Assembly (NCBI RefSeq): GCF_004000785.1
Contig: NZ_BILX01000005.1
Coordinates: 62,001-126,000 of the forward strand
DNA length: 64,000 nt
Origin: Paenibacillus ehimensis NBRC 15659
Lineage (GTDB): Bacteria > Bacillota > Bacilli > Paenibacillales > NBRC-103111
Reading direction: 5' to 3'
Position 1 is the stretch's first letter. The number at the start of each line of letters is the position of its first letter. The notes beneath the pieces were generated by a model that was given only the letters and a program-made list of their open reading frames with translations, ran no database searches and was not told the DNA's origin. This document shows, piece after piece, positions 56,228 through 64,000 of the stretch. The translations under genes and the position numbers were made by a program.

Positions 56228-56395
56228 TCAAAAAACATGAAATCCCAAAATATCAATTTTATTAGTCTTAGAAATTTCTCAAAAATAGGTAACTTTTCCC
56301 TATCGACATTTTATACTTTAATTGGTAGTATATGGTTTAACAAACTTTAGAAACCGCACATTAACCAAAATCCAATTTTAGGGAGGAGAGTAACA

Positions 56396-56968
56396 ATGGA
56401 CTCTAAAGAATTTAATTCTCCAAGAAAAAAACACTTCAGTTTGAAAAAATGTTCGTTTGCACTAACTGCAACCTTAGCAGCCACGCTTCTCTCATCAGCT
56501 ATTGTTTCTGCTGAACCAGAAAAGACAGAACCAAAACCTTTAGAACCAATTGGTTGGTCAGAATGGAAAATTGGCTATGTGAGTGACCCATATCAAATGT
56601 ACGGCCCTTTTAATTATTGTACTTCCGGAAGAGGGAATATTGGATATTCTTTATCTTGCTCCAAGAGTCTAGCGTGGAGCGATACTTACAATGGGACCTT
56701 AAAGATACCTATTCCTAAAATAGAACCCAACATTGGCATAACAATCAGTAAAACATCTACCTCCACGACAAATTACACAGCCGTATATAAATATGACAAT
56801 CAAGCGTTGCAGATTGATGTTAGAGATAAATTTACAGTAAAAGATTTTAACCAAGAATACTGGGTTTATAATGCTTCTAATGGGTTTCAAGGACGTCTTA
56901 CCGAACAAGTGATGGCCACGGGAAAACAGTGGATAGGTTGGGACTATAGGGTTGTCGAGCTTAATTAA
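56396..56968 (+). CDS. Secreted protein of unknown function, in the repeat-bracketed cassette
   Basis: A 190-residue protein with a basic N-terminus and signal peptide (CSFALTATLAATLLSSAIVSA). The mature part of about 150 residues has two or three Cys (FNYCTSGRG, SLSCSKSL) and Tyr/Thr-rich strands (TSTTNYTAVYKYDNQALQID, VRDKFTV). Family not recognised. ATG at 56396 follows AGGGAGG. It is AT-rich, lies between the two 26-bp repeats, and ends at a strong terminator. Superficially like the secreted protein at 49539. Confidence 0.75.
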   Translation: MDSKEFNSPRKKHFSLKKCSFALTATLAATLLSSAIVSAEPEKTEPKPLEPIGWSEWKIGYVSDPYQMYGPFNYCTSGRGNIGYSLSCSKSLAWSDTYNGTLKIPIPKIEPNIGITISKTSTSTTNYTAVYKYDNQALQIDVRDKFTVKDFNQEYWVYNASNGFQGRLTEQVMATGKQWIGWDYRVVELN

Positions 56969-57000
56969 GCCAGAATTATGAATACGTGAAACTAAGTGAA

Positions 57001-57040
57001 AATATAGATTACATAGGTGGACTATGTAATCTATATTTTT
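57001..57040 (+). terminator. Terminator after the secreted protein gene
   Basis: A perfect 15-bp stem AATATAGATTACATA/TATGTAATCTATATT followed by TTT. Confidence 0.9.
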
Positions 57041-57073
57041 GTAATTAACCCCTACGTTTTAGCTTAAAAAGGA

Positions 57074-57892
57074 GTGATTGTTATTACTAAGAGAGCTTCT
57101 ATTCTGATTAAATCGATCATTGTTTTGATTATAGCCGTTCTCGCAGTATTGTTTTTTTTATTTAGAGCAGAAAATGAGAAAAAATCCAAATATCCAAAAG
57201 AGCTACTTTTTTTGAATGAATGGAATTATAGCATCGTGGCTAAAACAAATGAGAAAATTCTAATTGAAATTCCGTTTTACGATTTTCAAAAAAGAAATTT
57301 ATCTACTTACAATGTAAAAATAAATTCGAATAAAATCAAACTAGATTCCTATCAAGTATTGAAAAAAGAGGAGAAAAAGGATTTCACGAATTACTCCATG
57401 CTTCTAAATGTTTTTTTTGACCAACCTGGAAATTTAGCCGATGAAAAACTTCAAGTCGAGTTCACCGAAAAAGACAAAAAACATGAAATTCTCCTAGGCA
57501 ATTTTCATGGAATGATATTCCCAGAAGCCGAAGCTATTACTACGGTTCGGACAACAAGCTGGCTTCCTTTATTTATCACGCCATTTCAGAATACCGTTCA
57601 AACTCAATATGAGGCAAACCTTATAAACGATTCCAATGAAAATTTGGTCATAGACGACATTCTTTTGCCTTCCGGATATCAACTTTTGAATACTTTTAGT
57701 CAAATAACCCTAAAACCAAAAATGGAACATACAATTAGATTCGATGTCAAAGGTCCTTACAATACACGCTGGATGATCAAACCGGCATTAAAAGTTGGCG
57801 CTAAGACCATTCCCTTAAATCCAAAACTAGTTGCTTGGGATCCGTCCTTAGAAGAATTACTAAAAATTAAAAATATATATAGCCAGCCTTAA
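57074..57892 (+). CDS. Membrane-anchored extracytoplasmic protein of unknown function
   Basis: About 272 residues with one N-terminal membrane segment (IIVLIIAVLAVLFFLF) and a long extracytoplasmic part of beta-strand-like sequence (ILIEIPFYDFQKRNLSTYNV, TQYEANLINDSNENLVIDDI). There are no cysteines of note and no recognised domain. The GTG at 57074 overlaps the AAGGAG site; the better-spaced in-frame codon is an ATT at 57083, so the true start is uncertain. It follows the secreted protein gene after a terminator, inside the repeat-bracketed cassette. Confidence 0.7.
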   Translation: MIVITKRASILIKSIIVLIIAVLAVLFFLFRAENEKKSKYPKELLFLNEWNYSIVAKTNEKILIEIPFYDFQKRNLSTYNVKINSNKIKLDSYQVLKKEEKKDFTNYSMLLNVFFDQPGNLADEKLQVEFTEKDKKHEILLGNFHGMIFPEAEAITTVRTTSWLPLFITPFQNTVQTQYEANLINDSNENLVIDDILLPSGYQLLNTFSQITLKPKMEHTIRFDVKGPYNTRWMIKPALKVGAKTIPLNPKLVAWDPSLEELLKIKNIYSQP

Positions 57893-57961
57893 ACAAACAA
57901 AACTTTACTTCCCCATTATAATTAAGGAATGAGGAGGTTCTATAAAACATCCACCTGTTCA

Positions 57962-57987
57962 GCCTGCGGGAAAACGGGCTCATGTAG
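57962..57987 (+). repeat. Right copy of the 26-bp direct repeat
   Basis: Begins GCCTGCGGGAAAACGGGC and ends CATGTAG, as in the radC 3' end at 56202-56227. No reading frame leads into it, so it is a relic of duplication or of integration. Confidence 0.85.
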
Positions 57988-58011
57988 CCCGCGACCCGCA
58001 AAAAAGAAAAC

Positions 58012-58038
58012 CCGCACCGGGAACGAACCCCCGATGCG
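58012..58038 (-). terminator. Terminator of the NRPS operon
   Basis: On the minus strand CGCATCGGG pairs with CCCGGTGCG and is followed by TTTTCTTTTTT, directly after the NRPS stop at 58056. Confidence 0.75.
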
Positions 58039-58055
58039 AGCCTTCAACCCTGCCT

Positions 58056-61000
58056 CTACCGCACAACCGCCGATCCCAGAATACCCTTGATAATCTCCAC
58101 ATTCGCTTGCATATGCTCGGGGTCCAGCATCCGTTCATGTCCCCCGACGCCCTGATAATACGTCACCCGACCCGAAGTGGCCCCTTGCCAATTCCGGTAC
58201 TGTTGATCGGCTTCATCCTTCGCCGGATGACGAAGCTCGTCCTCCGGCTGCGTGGAATGAACGACATGCAGGTCCGCATGGACCGTGCCGATATTATCCA
58301 GCAAATAAATATAGAACGAATATTGCTTCAAGCGATCCAGATCTTGTTCGTTGATGCGAAAATTTTTATAGAACTCTCGAATCACGGGGGTAGCAATATA
58401 CCTCTCCCACATCGCTTGCAGCTCTTCGTCGGTCACAGGCTCCGGCTCGGTCTTACGATAAGCGTCCAGCATGATCACATCGGACACGCGGTACCCGGCC
58501 GCCTCCATCGCTTTGGTCACCTCGAACGCCAGATTCCCTCCGGCGGAGTAGCCCAAGAACGTATAATCACCTTCCCTCTGCACAGCAGAGATCAGCTTCA
58601 CATAGCGCTCCATCCGGTCGGGATGATCGATATAATCCAGCGCATAGATCGTGCAGTCGTCCATCTGCTTAGCGAACTCATAATACGCGATCCCGAGACC
58701 ACCCATCGGCGGGAAGCAGAAGAGCGTTTTGCGCCGCTCCTTTTTATTCAAGCGTACGATAGGCTGAGGCTCCGCCTTGCTGTTATCCATCAAGAAGGCG
58801 GCCATGCCCCGGATCGTGGACGATTCCAGAATGACGTGCAGCGGAAGCTCTGCCCGGTAGTCGTGCTGGACCCGCGACACGAGTAGCATCGCATGGAGCG
58901 AGCTGCCGCCCGCTTCGAAGAAATCGTCCGTGACGCCGATCTCCGGCCTCTCCAAAATCTCCCTGCACGCGGCCGCCAGCCGATGCTCCCACGGATTACT
59001 CGGGATGGCCTGCACCCCCGCCTCCGCCGTTTCACGAGCCGTCACGTCGGGCTGGGGCAGCGCCCGGCGGTCGATTTTGCCGTTGGACGATAGCGGCATC
59101 TCGCTGAGCTCCGTATAGTGGGACGGCACCATGAAAGCGGGCAGCCGTGCCGCGGCAAATGCCTTAACCTCTTCCACAGAGACAGGAGCGGCACAAACGT
59201 AATAGGCGCACAGCATGGTGTCGCCGCTCGCCCCGTCCCAAGCCGTCACCGCTGCTTCACTCAGCCGCTCGTGGCTCCGAAGCACGCTTTCGATCTCTCC
59301 GAGCTCGATGCGGTAGCCCCGGATTTTGACCTGCTCGTCTTTTCTGCCCATATATTCCAGCCGCCCGTCCGGCAGCCAGCGGGCCAGGTCACCGGAACGG
59401 TACATGCGCTCCCCGGGATAGAACGGATCGGCCGTGAACGACGCGGCCGTCCGCTCCGGGAGATTCAGATAGCCTCTCGCCAGCCCCCTGCCCGCGATCC
59501 ACAGCTCGCCCGTCACGCCAACCGGGACCAAACCTCGGTCGTCGTTCAATACATAAACGCGGGTGTTCGGCAGCGGCTTCCCGATAGATAAAGGCCGCTC
59601 CGGCACGACGTTCCGCTCCAGCGTCGTCACGATGCTATTCTCCGTCGGACCGTATTCGTCCACCAGCTCGATATGCGGGAACTGCTCCCTGCTCCGCTTC
59701 ACCAGCTTGGCGGGCAGCCGCTCCCCGCCCAACGTCACCACGCGCAGGGAACGGGCATCCTCCTCGCCGAGACATTCGACCAGCGCCGTATACACGCTGG
59801 GCACGCAGTCGAGATGCGTCACCTGCCGGTCGCGAATATGATAGCGGAGCGCCAGCGGATTCCGCGCTTCCTCATCCGTGGCCAGCACCACCGTCGAGCC
59901 CGATAGCAGCGGAGTAAACAGGCAGGACAGGAAGGCGTCGAACGCGTACGAGTACAATTGAAGCACCCGGGCCGTCCCGTCGAACGGATATTCCGCCCGG
60001 CGGGCCAGAACCGTATTGACCGCTCCCCGGTGCTCGATCAGGACGCCTTTCGGCTTGCCAGTCGTCCCGGAGGTGTAGATGACGTAGGCCAAATGGCGGC
60101 TGCCCGAAAGCGACAACAACTCCTCCCGGTCGGCGCGGTTAAGCTCCGGGTCCCTGAGATCGAGGCATTCCCCGGAAAAAGGAATCTCCTCTAGCGGCGA
60201 GGTCGTCAGCAGCAGCTTCATGCCGCTGTCGGCGATCATATAGGCTTGCCGGTCGGCCGGATAGTCCGGCGGGATCGGGACGAAGGCCGCGCCCGCCTTC
60301 AGGATGCCCAGCATGCCTGCGATCATCTCCACGGAACGTTCCGCGTGCAGGCCGATACGGTCGTCAGGCTGCACTCCTCTGCGCCGCAGCACATGGGCCA
60401 GTTGATTGGAACGCTCGTGCAGTTCGCGGTACGTCAGCGTGCGAGTGCCGCAGATCAAGGCCGGGTGATCCGGCGTTTTGCGGACCTGATCCGCGAAGCA
60501 GGCATGAAGCGTCCGATCCGCCTGCTCGTACCGGACCGACTGGAAAAAGCCTCCCAGCAGCTTCCGCTTATCCCCCGCCGTCAGCACCTCGATCCGGTCG
60601 ACAGGCACCGTTTCGTCCGCCATGATCTGATCCAGCACGCCGATGAATTGGTCCTTGAGCTGCTCCATCAGCCACGGCTCATACAGCGACGCGTTGAAGT
60701 TAAACTTCATGGCGGCATCCTGCGGGTAGACGTAGATATTAAAATGCTCCGTCTCCTCTTCGGCACGAATATCCGCGAACTCGAAGCCTAAGCCGTCCTT
60801 CGACTCGACATTGTCCACGTACCTCCGGTCGAAGGGGAAATTTTCGAAGATCATCAGATGATCCAGTTGACGATGCTTCACATCGGTCGCCTGATTCATC
60901 TCCTGCAAGGGGACAAAATCGTATGCCTTCGACTCCAACGCTTGCCGCTGCACCTGCTTGAGGCATTCCGCAAAAGGCTGTCCGGGGGACAGCCGGATAC

Positions 61001-61940
61001 GAACGGGGATCGTATTGAGAAAAAGTCCCACCATCTCCTCGATCCCCTTCACCTCGGCGGGCCTTCCCGACACGATGGAGCCGAATACGACGTCATCGCT
61101 CTGCATGTACTGCCGCAGCACGATCGCCCATGCCGCCTGAAACACCGAATTGATCGTCGCCTGACAGGCTCTGGCGAGCTGCTGAAGCCGGTCCATCCGC
61201 GCTTGGCCCAGCTCCGCGTTGACGCTCATAACCACAGGCTTGACCGCTGGCTTGCTCGAAGGGTCCGAAGCGGAAGAATGGGCCTGCGCGATGACAGGAA
61301 AACCGCCCCGGGACCGCTCCAACCCGGCCAACGTCTTTTGCCAATAAGCAATTCCCGCTTTCTTATCCTGTCTCTCCAGCCATTCCTGGTAATGGCTGTA
61401 AGGGGACGATTCCACGGTCACGGGCTCCCGCTTGTCTTGCAGCAGGCGGTAATTGTCCAGCAGCTCCTGGAACACCCGGGAGAACGACCAGCCGTCCAAA
61501 ATAATATGGTGGTTACACCAGATCCAGCGGTACTCCTGCGGACCTGTCCGGAACACGGCCATTCGGACGAGAAGATCTTTACTGAGGTCGAAGCCCCGCG
61601 CCTTGTTATCCTGCTTCCATTGGCGCAGATGCGCCTCCTGCCGTTCCTTCGCCAGCTCCGACACGTCCTCGAAATGCAGGCGGAATTTCCGCTCCTTCAT
61701 CACCACCTGCAGCGGACGCGGCAAATTGTCGTGAACGAATACCGTTCTCAGAATATCGTAGCGCTTCACGAGGGAATCCATGCTTTGCTCCAGCCGGGAG
61801 ACGTCGAGCTCTCCCCGCAGCACCGCCTCGATCTGTACAAAAGAGTGCCGGGACTCCTTATCCGAGAGCCAGAGATAATACATCCCTTCTTGCGAAGGAG
61901 CCAGCGGGTAGATTTTTTTGATCTTGTCCTTGGAATTCAT
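58056..61940 (-). CDS. Non-ribosomal peptide synthetase, terminal module C-A-T-TE
   Basis: A 1294-residue NRPS. The condensation domain (about 8-440) has HHIILDG at 144-150. The adenylation domain (about 465-960) has YTSGTTGKPKG (A3), VDEYGPTENS (A5), YRSGDLARW (A7) and KIRGYRIELGEIE (A8). The carrier domain has FFEAGGSSLHAM, with the phosphopantetheinyl Ser. The thioesterase (about 1075-1294) has GYSAGGNLAF and a C-terminal GGHERML. The ten specificity residues read by eye are D-A-S-D-V-L-E-I-V-K; I cannot assign an amino acid. ATG at 61940 follows GGAGG, 35 bp after the upstream NRPS gene. Being last with a TE, it releases the peptide. Confidence 0.95.
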   Translation of the reverse strand: MNSKDKIKKIYPLAPSQEGMYYLWLSDKESRHSFVQIEAVLRGELDVSRLEQSMDSLVKRYDILRTVFVHDNLPRPLQVVMKERKFRLHFEDVSELAKERQEAHLRQWKQDNKARGFDLSKDLLVRMAVFRTGPQEYRWIWCNHHIILDGWSFSRVFQELLDNYRLLQDKREPVTVESSPYSHYQEWLERQDKKAGIAYWQKTLAGLERSRGGFPVIAQAHSSASDPSSKPAVKPVVMSVNAELGQARMDRLQQLARACQATINSVFQAAWAIVLRQYMQSDDVVFGSIVSGRPAEVKGIEEMVGLFLNTIPVRIRLSPGQPFAECLKQVQRQALESKAYDFVPLQEMNQATDVKHRQLDHLMIFENFPFDRRYVDNVESKDGLGFEFADIRAEEETEHFNIYVYPQDAAMKFNFNASLYEPWLMEQLKDQFIGVLDQIMADETVPVDRIEVLTAGDKRKLLGGFFQSVRYEQADRTLHACFADQVRKTPDHPALICGTRTLTYRELHERSNQLAHVLRRRGVQPDDRIGLHAERSVEMIAGMLGILKAGAAFVPIPPDYPADRQAYMIADSGMKLLLTTSPLEEIPFSGECLDLRDPELNRADREELLSLSGSRHLAYVIYTSGTTGKPKGVLIEHRGAVNTVLARRAEYPFDGTARVLQLYSYAFDAFLSCLFTPLLSGSTVVLATDEEARNPLALRYHIRDRQVTHLDCVPSVYTALVECLGEEDARSLRVVTLGGERLPAKLVKRSREQFPHIELVDEYGPTENSIVTTLERNVVPERPLSIGKPLPNTRVYVLNDDRGLVPVGVTGELWIAGRGLARGYLNLPERTAASFTADPFYPGERMYRSGDLARWLPDGRLEYMGRKDEQVKIRGYRIELGEIESVLRSHERLSEAAVTAWDGASGDTMLCAYYVCAAPVSVEEVKAFAAARLPAFMVPSHYTELSEMPLSSNGKIDRRALPQPDVTARETAEAGVQAIPSNPWEHRLAAACREILERPEIGVTDDFFEAGGSSLHAMLLVSRVQHDYRAELPLHVILESSTIRGMAAFLMDNSKAEPQPIVRLNKKERRKTLFCFPPMGGLGIAYYEFAKQMDDCTIYALDYIDHPDRMERYVKLISAVQREGDYTFLGYSAGGNLAFEVTKAMEAAGYRVSDVIMLDAYRKTEPEPVTDEELQAMWERYIATPVIREFYKNFRINEQDLDRLKQYSFYIYLLDNIGTVHADLHVVHSTQPEDELRHPAKDEADQQYRNWQGATSGRVTYYQGVGGHERMLDPEHMQANVEIIKGILGSAVVR

Positions 61941-61975
61941 GGGCAGTTCCTCCTGTAGCGCCGCAGCCGGAAAGG

Positions 61976-64000
61976 CTACTCGATCGTATCGACCAGATCG
62001 TAGAGCTGATCCAGCTCTTGCAGTGTCAGCCGGTTATAGCCCAGGTCGCTGGGCGTGGCTTCGGCGGCGTTTTGCTCCCCGCAGTGGCGGATGAGGTCCA
62101 GCAGGCGGTTTTGGAGCTTGTCCAGCAAAGCTTCGATCGTCTCGTGACGGTGATGCGTGCGGTTGTAGTCTATCGTGACGTGAAGACGCCGGTCCTGCAC
62201 ATAGCCCGTAATGAAAAGCGAAGCCGTTCGCTCGGCTTCCGGGCTTGTCAGACGGCCGACCGGCCACGGCGACGGACCGAACCACCGCTTACGCAGATCG
62301 GTATCGATCTGTCCGAGGTAATTGAAGCAGATGTCCGGTTGCTGCGTGAACGTCAAGCCCGGTACGCTTTCCCGGGGCGTGATATATTTCAACAGGCCGT
62401 AGCCGATCCCGTGATTCGGCAGCTGACGCAAATGCTCCTTGACCGATTTGATCTGGTAACCCAAATCGTCCGTATGCTCCATCGGCAGAACGACCGGAAA
62501 CTGCGAAGTAAACCAGCCGACCGTACGGGTGATGTTCATGTTCTTGACGACGTTCTCCCGGCCGTGGCCTTCCAGATGAATCACGATCCGGTTCGTGTTC
62601 ATCCATTCCTTCAACGTGAGGCCCAAGGCGGTCAGCAAAATATCGTTGATTTCCGTATTGTAAGCGCGGTGAACCTGCTTCAGCAGCCGCTCCGTTTCTT
62701 CGGGCGGCAGTGTGAACATCGCTTGGGCTTCGTCCTTCGTCAGATTGCCCATCGCCTCGAAGTCCCTTGGCACGGGCACGCACGGCTTACTCTCAACCGC
62801 CGCCCAATAATCGGCCTCGCGCAGTACTTCGCCGCTTCGGGCGTACTGCTGCACAGCTTCCGCCCAGGCTTGGAACGAATGCGTTTTGGGCGGCATGACG
62901 ATGTCCTCCTCGTTGGTCAGCGCCTGCTCGTAAGCCGCTTCCAAATCTTCCAGCACAATTCGCCACGACACCCAATCCATCACCAAGTGGTGAGTGACGA
63001 GCAGCAAATGATCGCCCTGCGGCGTCCGGAACAAAACGGTCTTCATCAGCGGACCGTTCGCCAGGTCGATGCTCTCGTGCAGCCGGTTGGCGTGCGCCTG
63101 AACGGCTGATTCCATCGAATCGCCGCCGTCCAGAGCCACGACCTCGAAACCGATCAGCGGCTGGTCCGCCGGTCCCCGGTTATACAGCAGCTTGCGGCCC
63201 CCTTCGTCCCTCACCACGGACCGCAGAACGTCATGATGCTCGGCCAGTTTTTCCAGCGTCCGCTTCAAGGCGGTTTCGTCCAAAGCGCTCTCCGCGTGCA
63301 GCATGACCGCCAAATTCCAATGGGCCGAAGAAGCGAAGTCGCGGTCAAAAAACCACCGGACAATCGGCGTATCCGCAATCGCTCCTTCCACGGCGTCCTG
63401 TGAGATCTGCATCTGCCCGTCGGCGGGCTTGAGATCGAGGCAAAGCTCCTTCAGCACTGGGGTCAAAAAGATCTTCTTCATCTCAAGGTCCCAGCCTCTG
63501 CGGTACAATCGCGATGCGATCTGGATCGCCTTGATGGAATCGCCACCTAGATGGAAAAAGTTGTCTTCGCGCCCAATCGCTTCTCCTCCCAGCACCTCCT
63601 GCCATACGGAAGCCATCAGCTCTTCCAGCTCGCCTTCCGGTGGGACGAACTCCGCTGCCGGGCCGCCGGCCGCCGTTGGCTCCGGGAGCCGCTTCCGGTC
63701 CAGCTTGCCGCTGGACGTCAGCGGGAAAGCGTCCAGCCTCACGTAATGAGCCGGAATCATGTAAGCGGGCAGCCGGTTCAACAGCAGCGCACGCAGCTCT
63801 GCGGCATCCAATTCCCGATCCGCGACGTAATAGGCGCAGAGGACTTTCGCGGGTGCGGATGCAGACGCGACCTGCCGGACCAGAACAGCGGCTTCTTTGA
63901 CCGCCGGATGTCCGGTCAGCGCGGCTTCGATCTCTCCGGTCTCGATCCGGATGCCGTTCAGCTTCACTTGATCGTCGCGCCGCCCGAGGTACTCGATGCT
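61976..64000 (-). CDS. Non-ribosomal peptide synthetase ending in an epimerisation domain, 5' end outside window
   Basis: The frame is open to the window edge and begins inside an adenylation domain (YLGRRDDQVKLNGIRIETGE, the A8 motif). A carrier domain follows (DNFFHLGGDSIKAIQIASRL). An epimerisation domain of about 450 residues then starts TPIVRWFFDRDFASSAHWNL and includes HHLVMDWVSWR, where the usual Gly after Asp is Trp, and later LGYQIKSVKEHLRQLPNHGI, GYGLLKYI. The domain order A-T-E means the residue loaded here is presented as D to the next module. The C-terminal tail (LDQLYDLVDTIE) is helical and may dock onto the next synthetase. Confidence 0.93.
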   Translation of the reverse strand, partial: SIEYLGRRDDQVKLNGIRIETGEIEAALTGHPAVKEAAVLVRQVASASAPAKVLCAYYVADRELDAAELRALLLNRLPAYMIPAHYVRLDAFPLTSSGKLDRKRLPEPTAAGGPAAEFVPPEGELEELMASVWQEVLGGEAIGREDNFFHLGGDSIKAIQIASRLYRRGWDLEMKKIFLTPVLKELCLDLKPADGQMQISQDAVEGAIADTPIVRWFFDRDFASSAHWNLAVMLHAESALDETALKRTLEKLAEHHDVLRSVVRDEGGRKLLYNRGPADQPLIGFEVVALDGGDSMESAVQAHANRLHESIDLANGPLMKTVLFRTPQGDHLLLVTHHLVMDWVSWRIVLEDLEAAYEQALTNEEDIVMPPKTHSFQAWAEAVQQYARSGEVLREADYWAAVESKPCVPVPRDFEAMGNLTKDEAQAMFTLPPEETERLLKQVHRAYNTEINDILLTALGLTLKEWMNTNRIVIHLEGHGRENVVKNMNITRTVGWFTSQFPVVLPMEHTDDLGYQIKSVKEHLRQLPNHGIGYGLLKYITPRESVPGLTFTQQPDICFNYLGQIDTDLRKRWFGPSPWPVGRLTSPEAERTASLFITGYVQDRRLHVTIDYNRTHHRHETIEALLDKLQNRLLDLIRHCGEQNAAEATPSDLGYNRLTLQELDQLYDLVDTIE

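Noticed and set aside
1..64000. CRISPR array, rRNA or tRNA genes
   Set aside because: No regularly spaced short repeats, no rRNA-like sequence and no cloverleaf with a T-loop GTTCRANNC pattern that held up were seen.

Overview
The window looks like chromosome of a low-to-mid GC Gram-positive bacterium, most likely Paenibacillus or a close relative. Ribosome binding sites are strong AAGGAGG types and TTG starts are frequent. The content also fits: branched-chain keto acid dehydrogenase plus IcmF, a cysJI pair of the Bacillus type, an ECF sigma factor paired with a DGPF protein, Firmicute-style MerR, HxlR, GntR and XRE switches, a GH19-type chitinase and a non-ribosomal peptide synthetase. The genus call is inference; no rRNA or tRNA is present to confirm it.

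Layout. 1-15 kb: a partial hypothetical gene and a GH20-like glycosidase, then a minus-strand acyl-CoA block (acyl-CoA dehydrogenase, thiolase, acyl-CoA dehydrogenase; then icmF, bkdAA, bkdAB, bkdB and a 3-hydroxybutyryl-CoA dehydrogenase), interrupted by one plus-strand glutathione peroxidase. Together these can turn branched-chain keto acids into isobutyryl-CoA, isomerise it to butyryl-CoA and carry that through most of beta-oxidation. 15-23 kb: small regulator/enzyme units. They include an aminoglycoside-phosphotransferase-like kinase behind a long leader with a terminator, an XRE/SDR divergent pair, an AraC/PhyH divergent pair, and an ECF42-like sigma factor whose two candidate target promoters (TGTCGA-N17-CGTCGT) both lie in the window. 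23-36 kb: a worn zone with a twice-frameshifted chitinase, a 323-bp multi-hairpin repeat element, a histidine kinase fused to its response regulator, a tandem beta-lactamase-fold protein, an internally deleted sensor kinase, a frameshifted MerR/GyrI regulator, a GC-rich C39-like protein and a frameshifted SgrR-type regulator opposite an MFS exporter. 36-48 kb: mostly intact housekeeping and stress genes (luciferase-like oxidoreductase, cysJI, GntR plus DMT exporter, MerR plus two SRPBCC proteins, an ankyrin-repeat protein, HxlR plus quinone oxidoreductase).

48.6-58 kb is an AT-rich accessory island. It holds a possible group II intron remnant, a membrane-anchored excisionase-like protein, small secreted proteins, a degraded IS1182-type transposase fused to an Rpn-type nuclease remnant, a two-gene HEPN plus giant dual-ATPase locus that is the best candidate for an undescribed (probably defence) system, a phage-type repressor with paired operators, a frameshifted RadC, and a 1.76-kb cassette bracketed by a 26-bp near-perfect direct repeat of the radC 3' end. 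58-64 kb: the last two genes of an NRPS line read leftwards: an upstream gene ending in A-T-epimerase (cut by the window edge) and a terminal C-A-T-TE module, implying a peptide with a D-residue before the last amino acid.

Intact core pathways flank a middle section with at least seven broken genes. Several breaks are single-base indels, so either gene decay or sequencing error has to be considered there.
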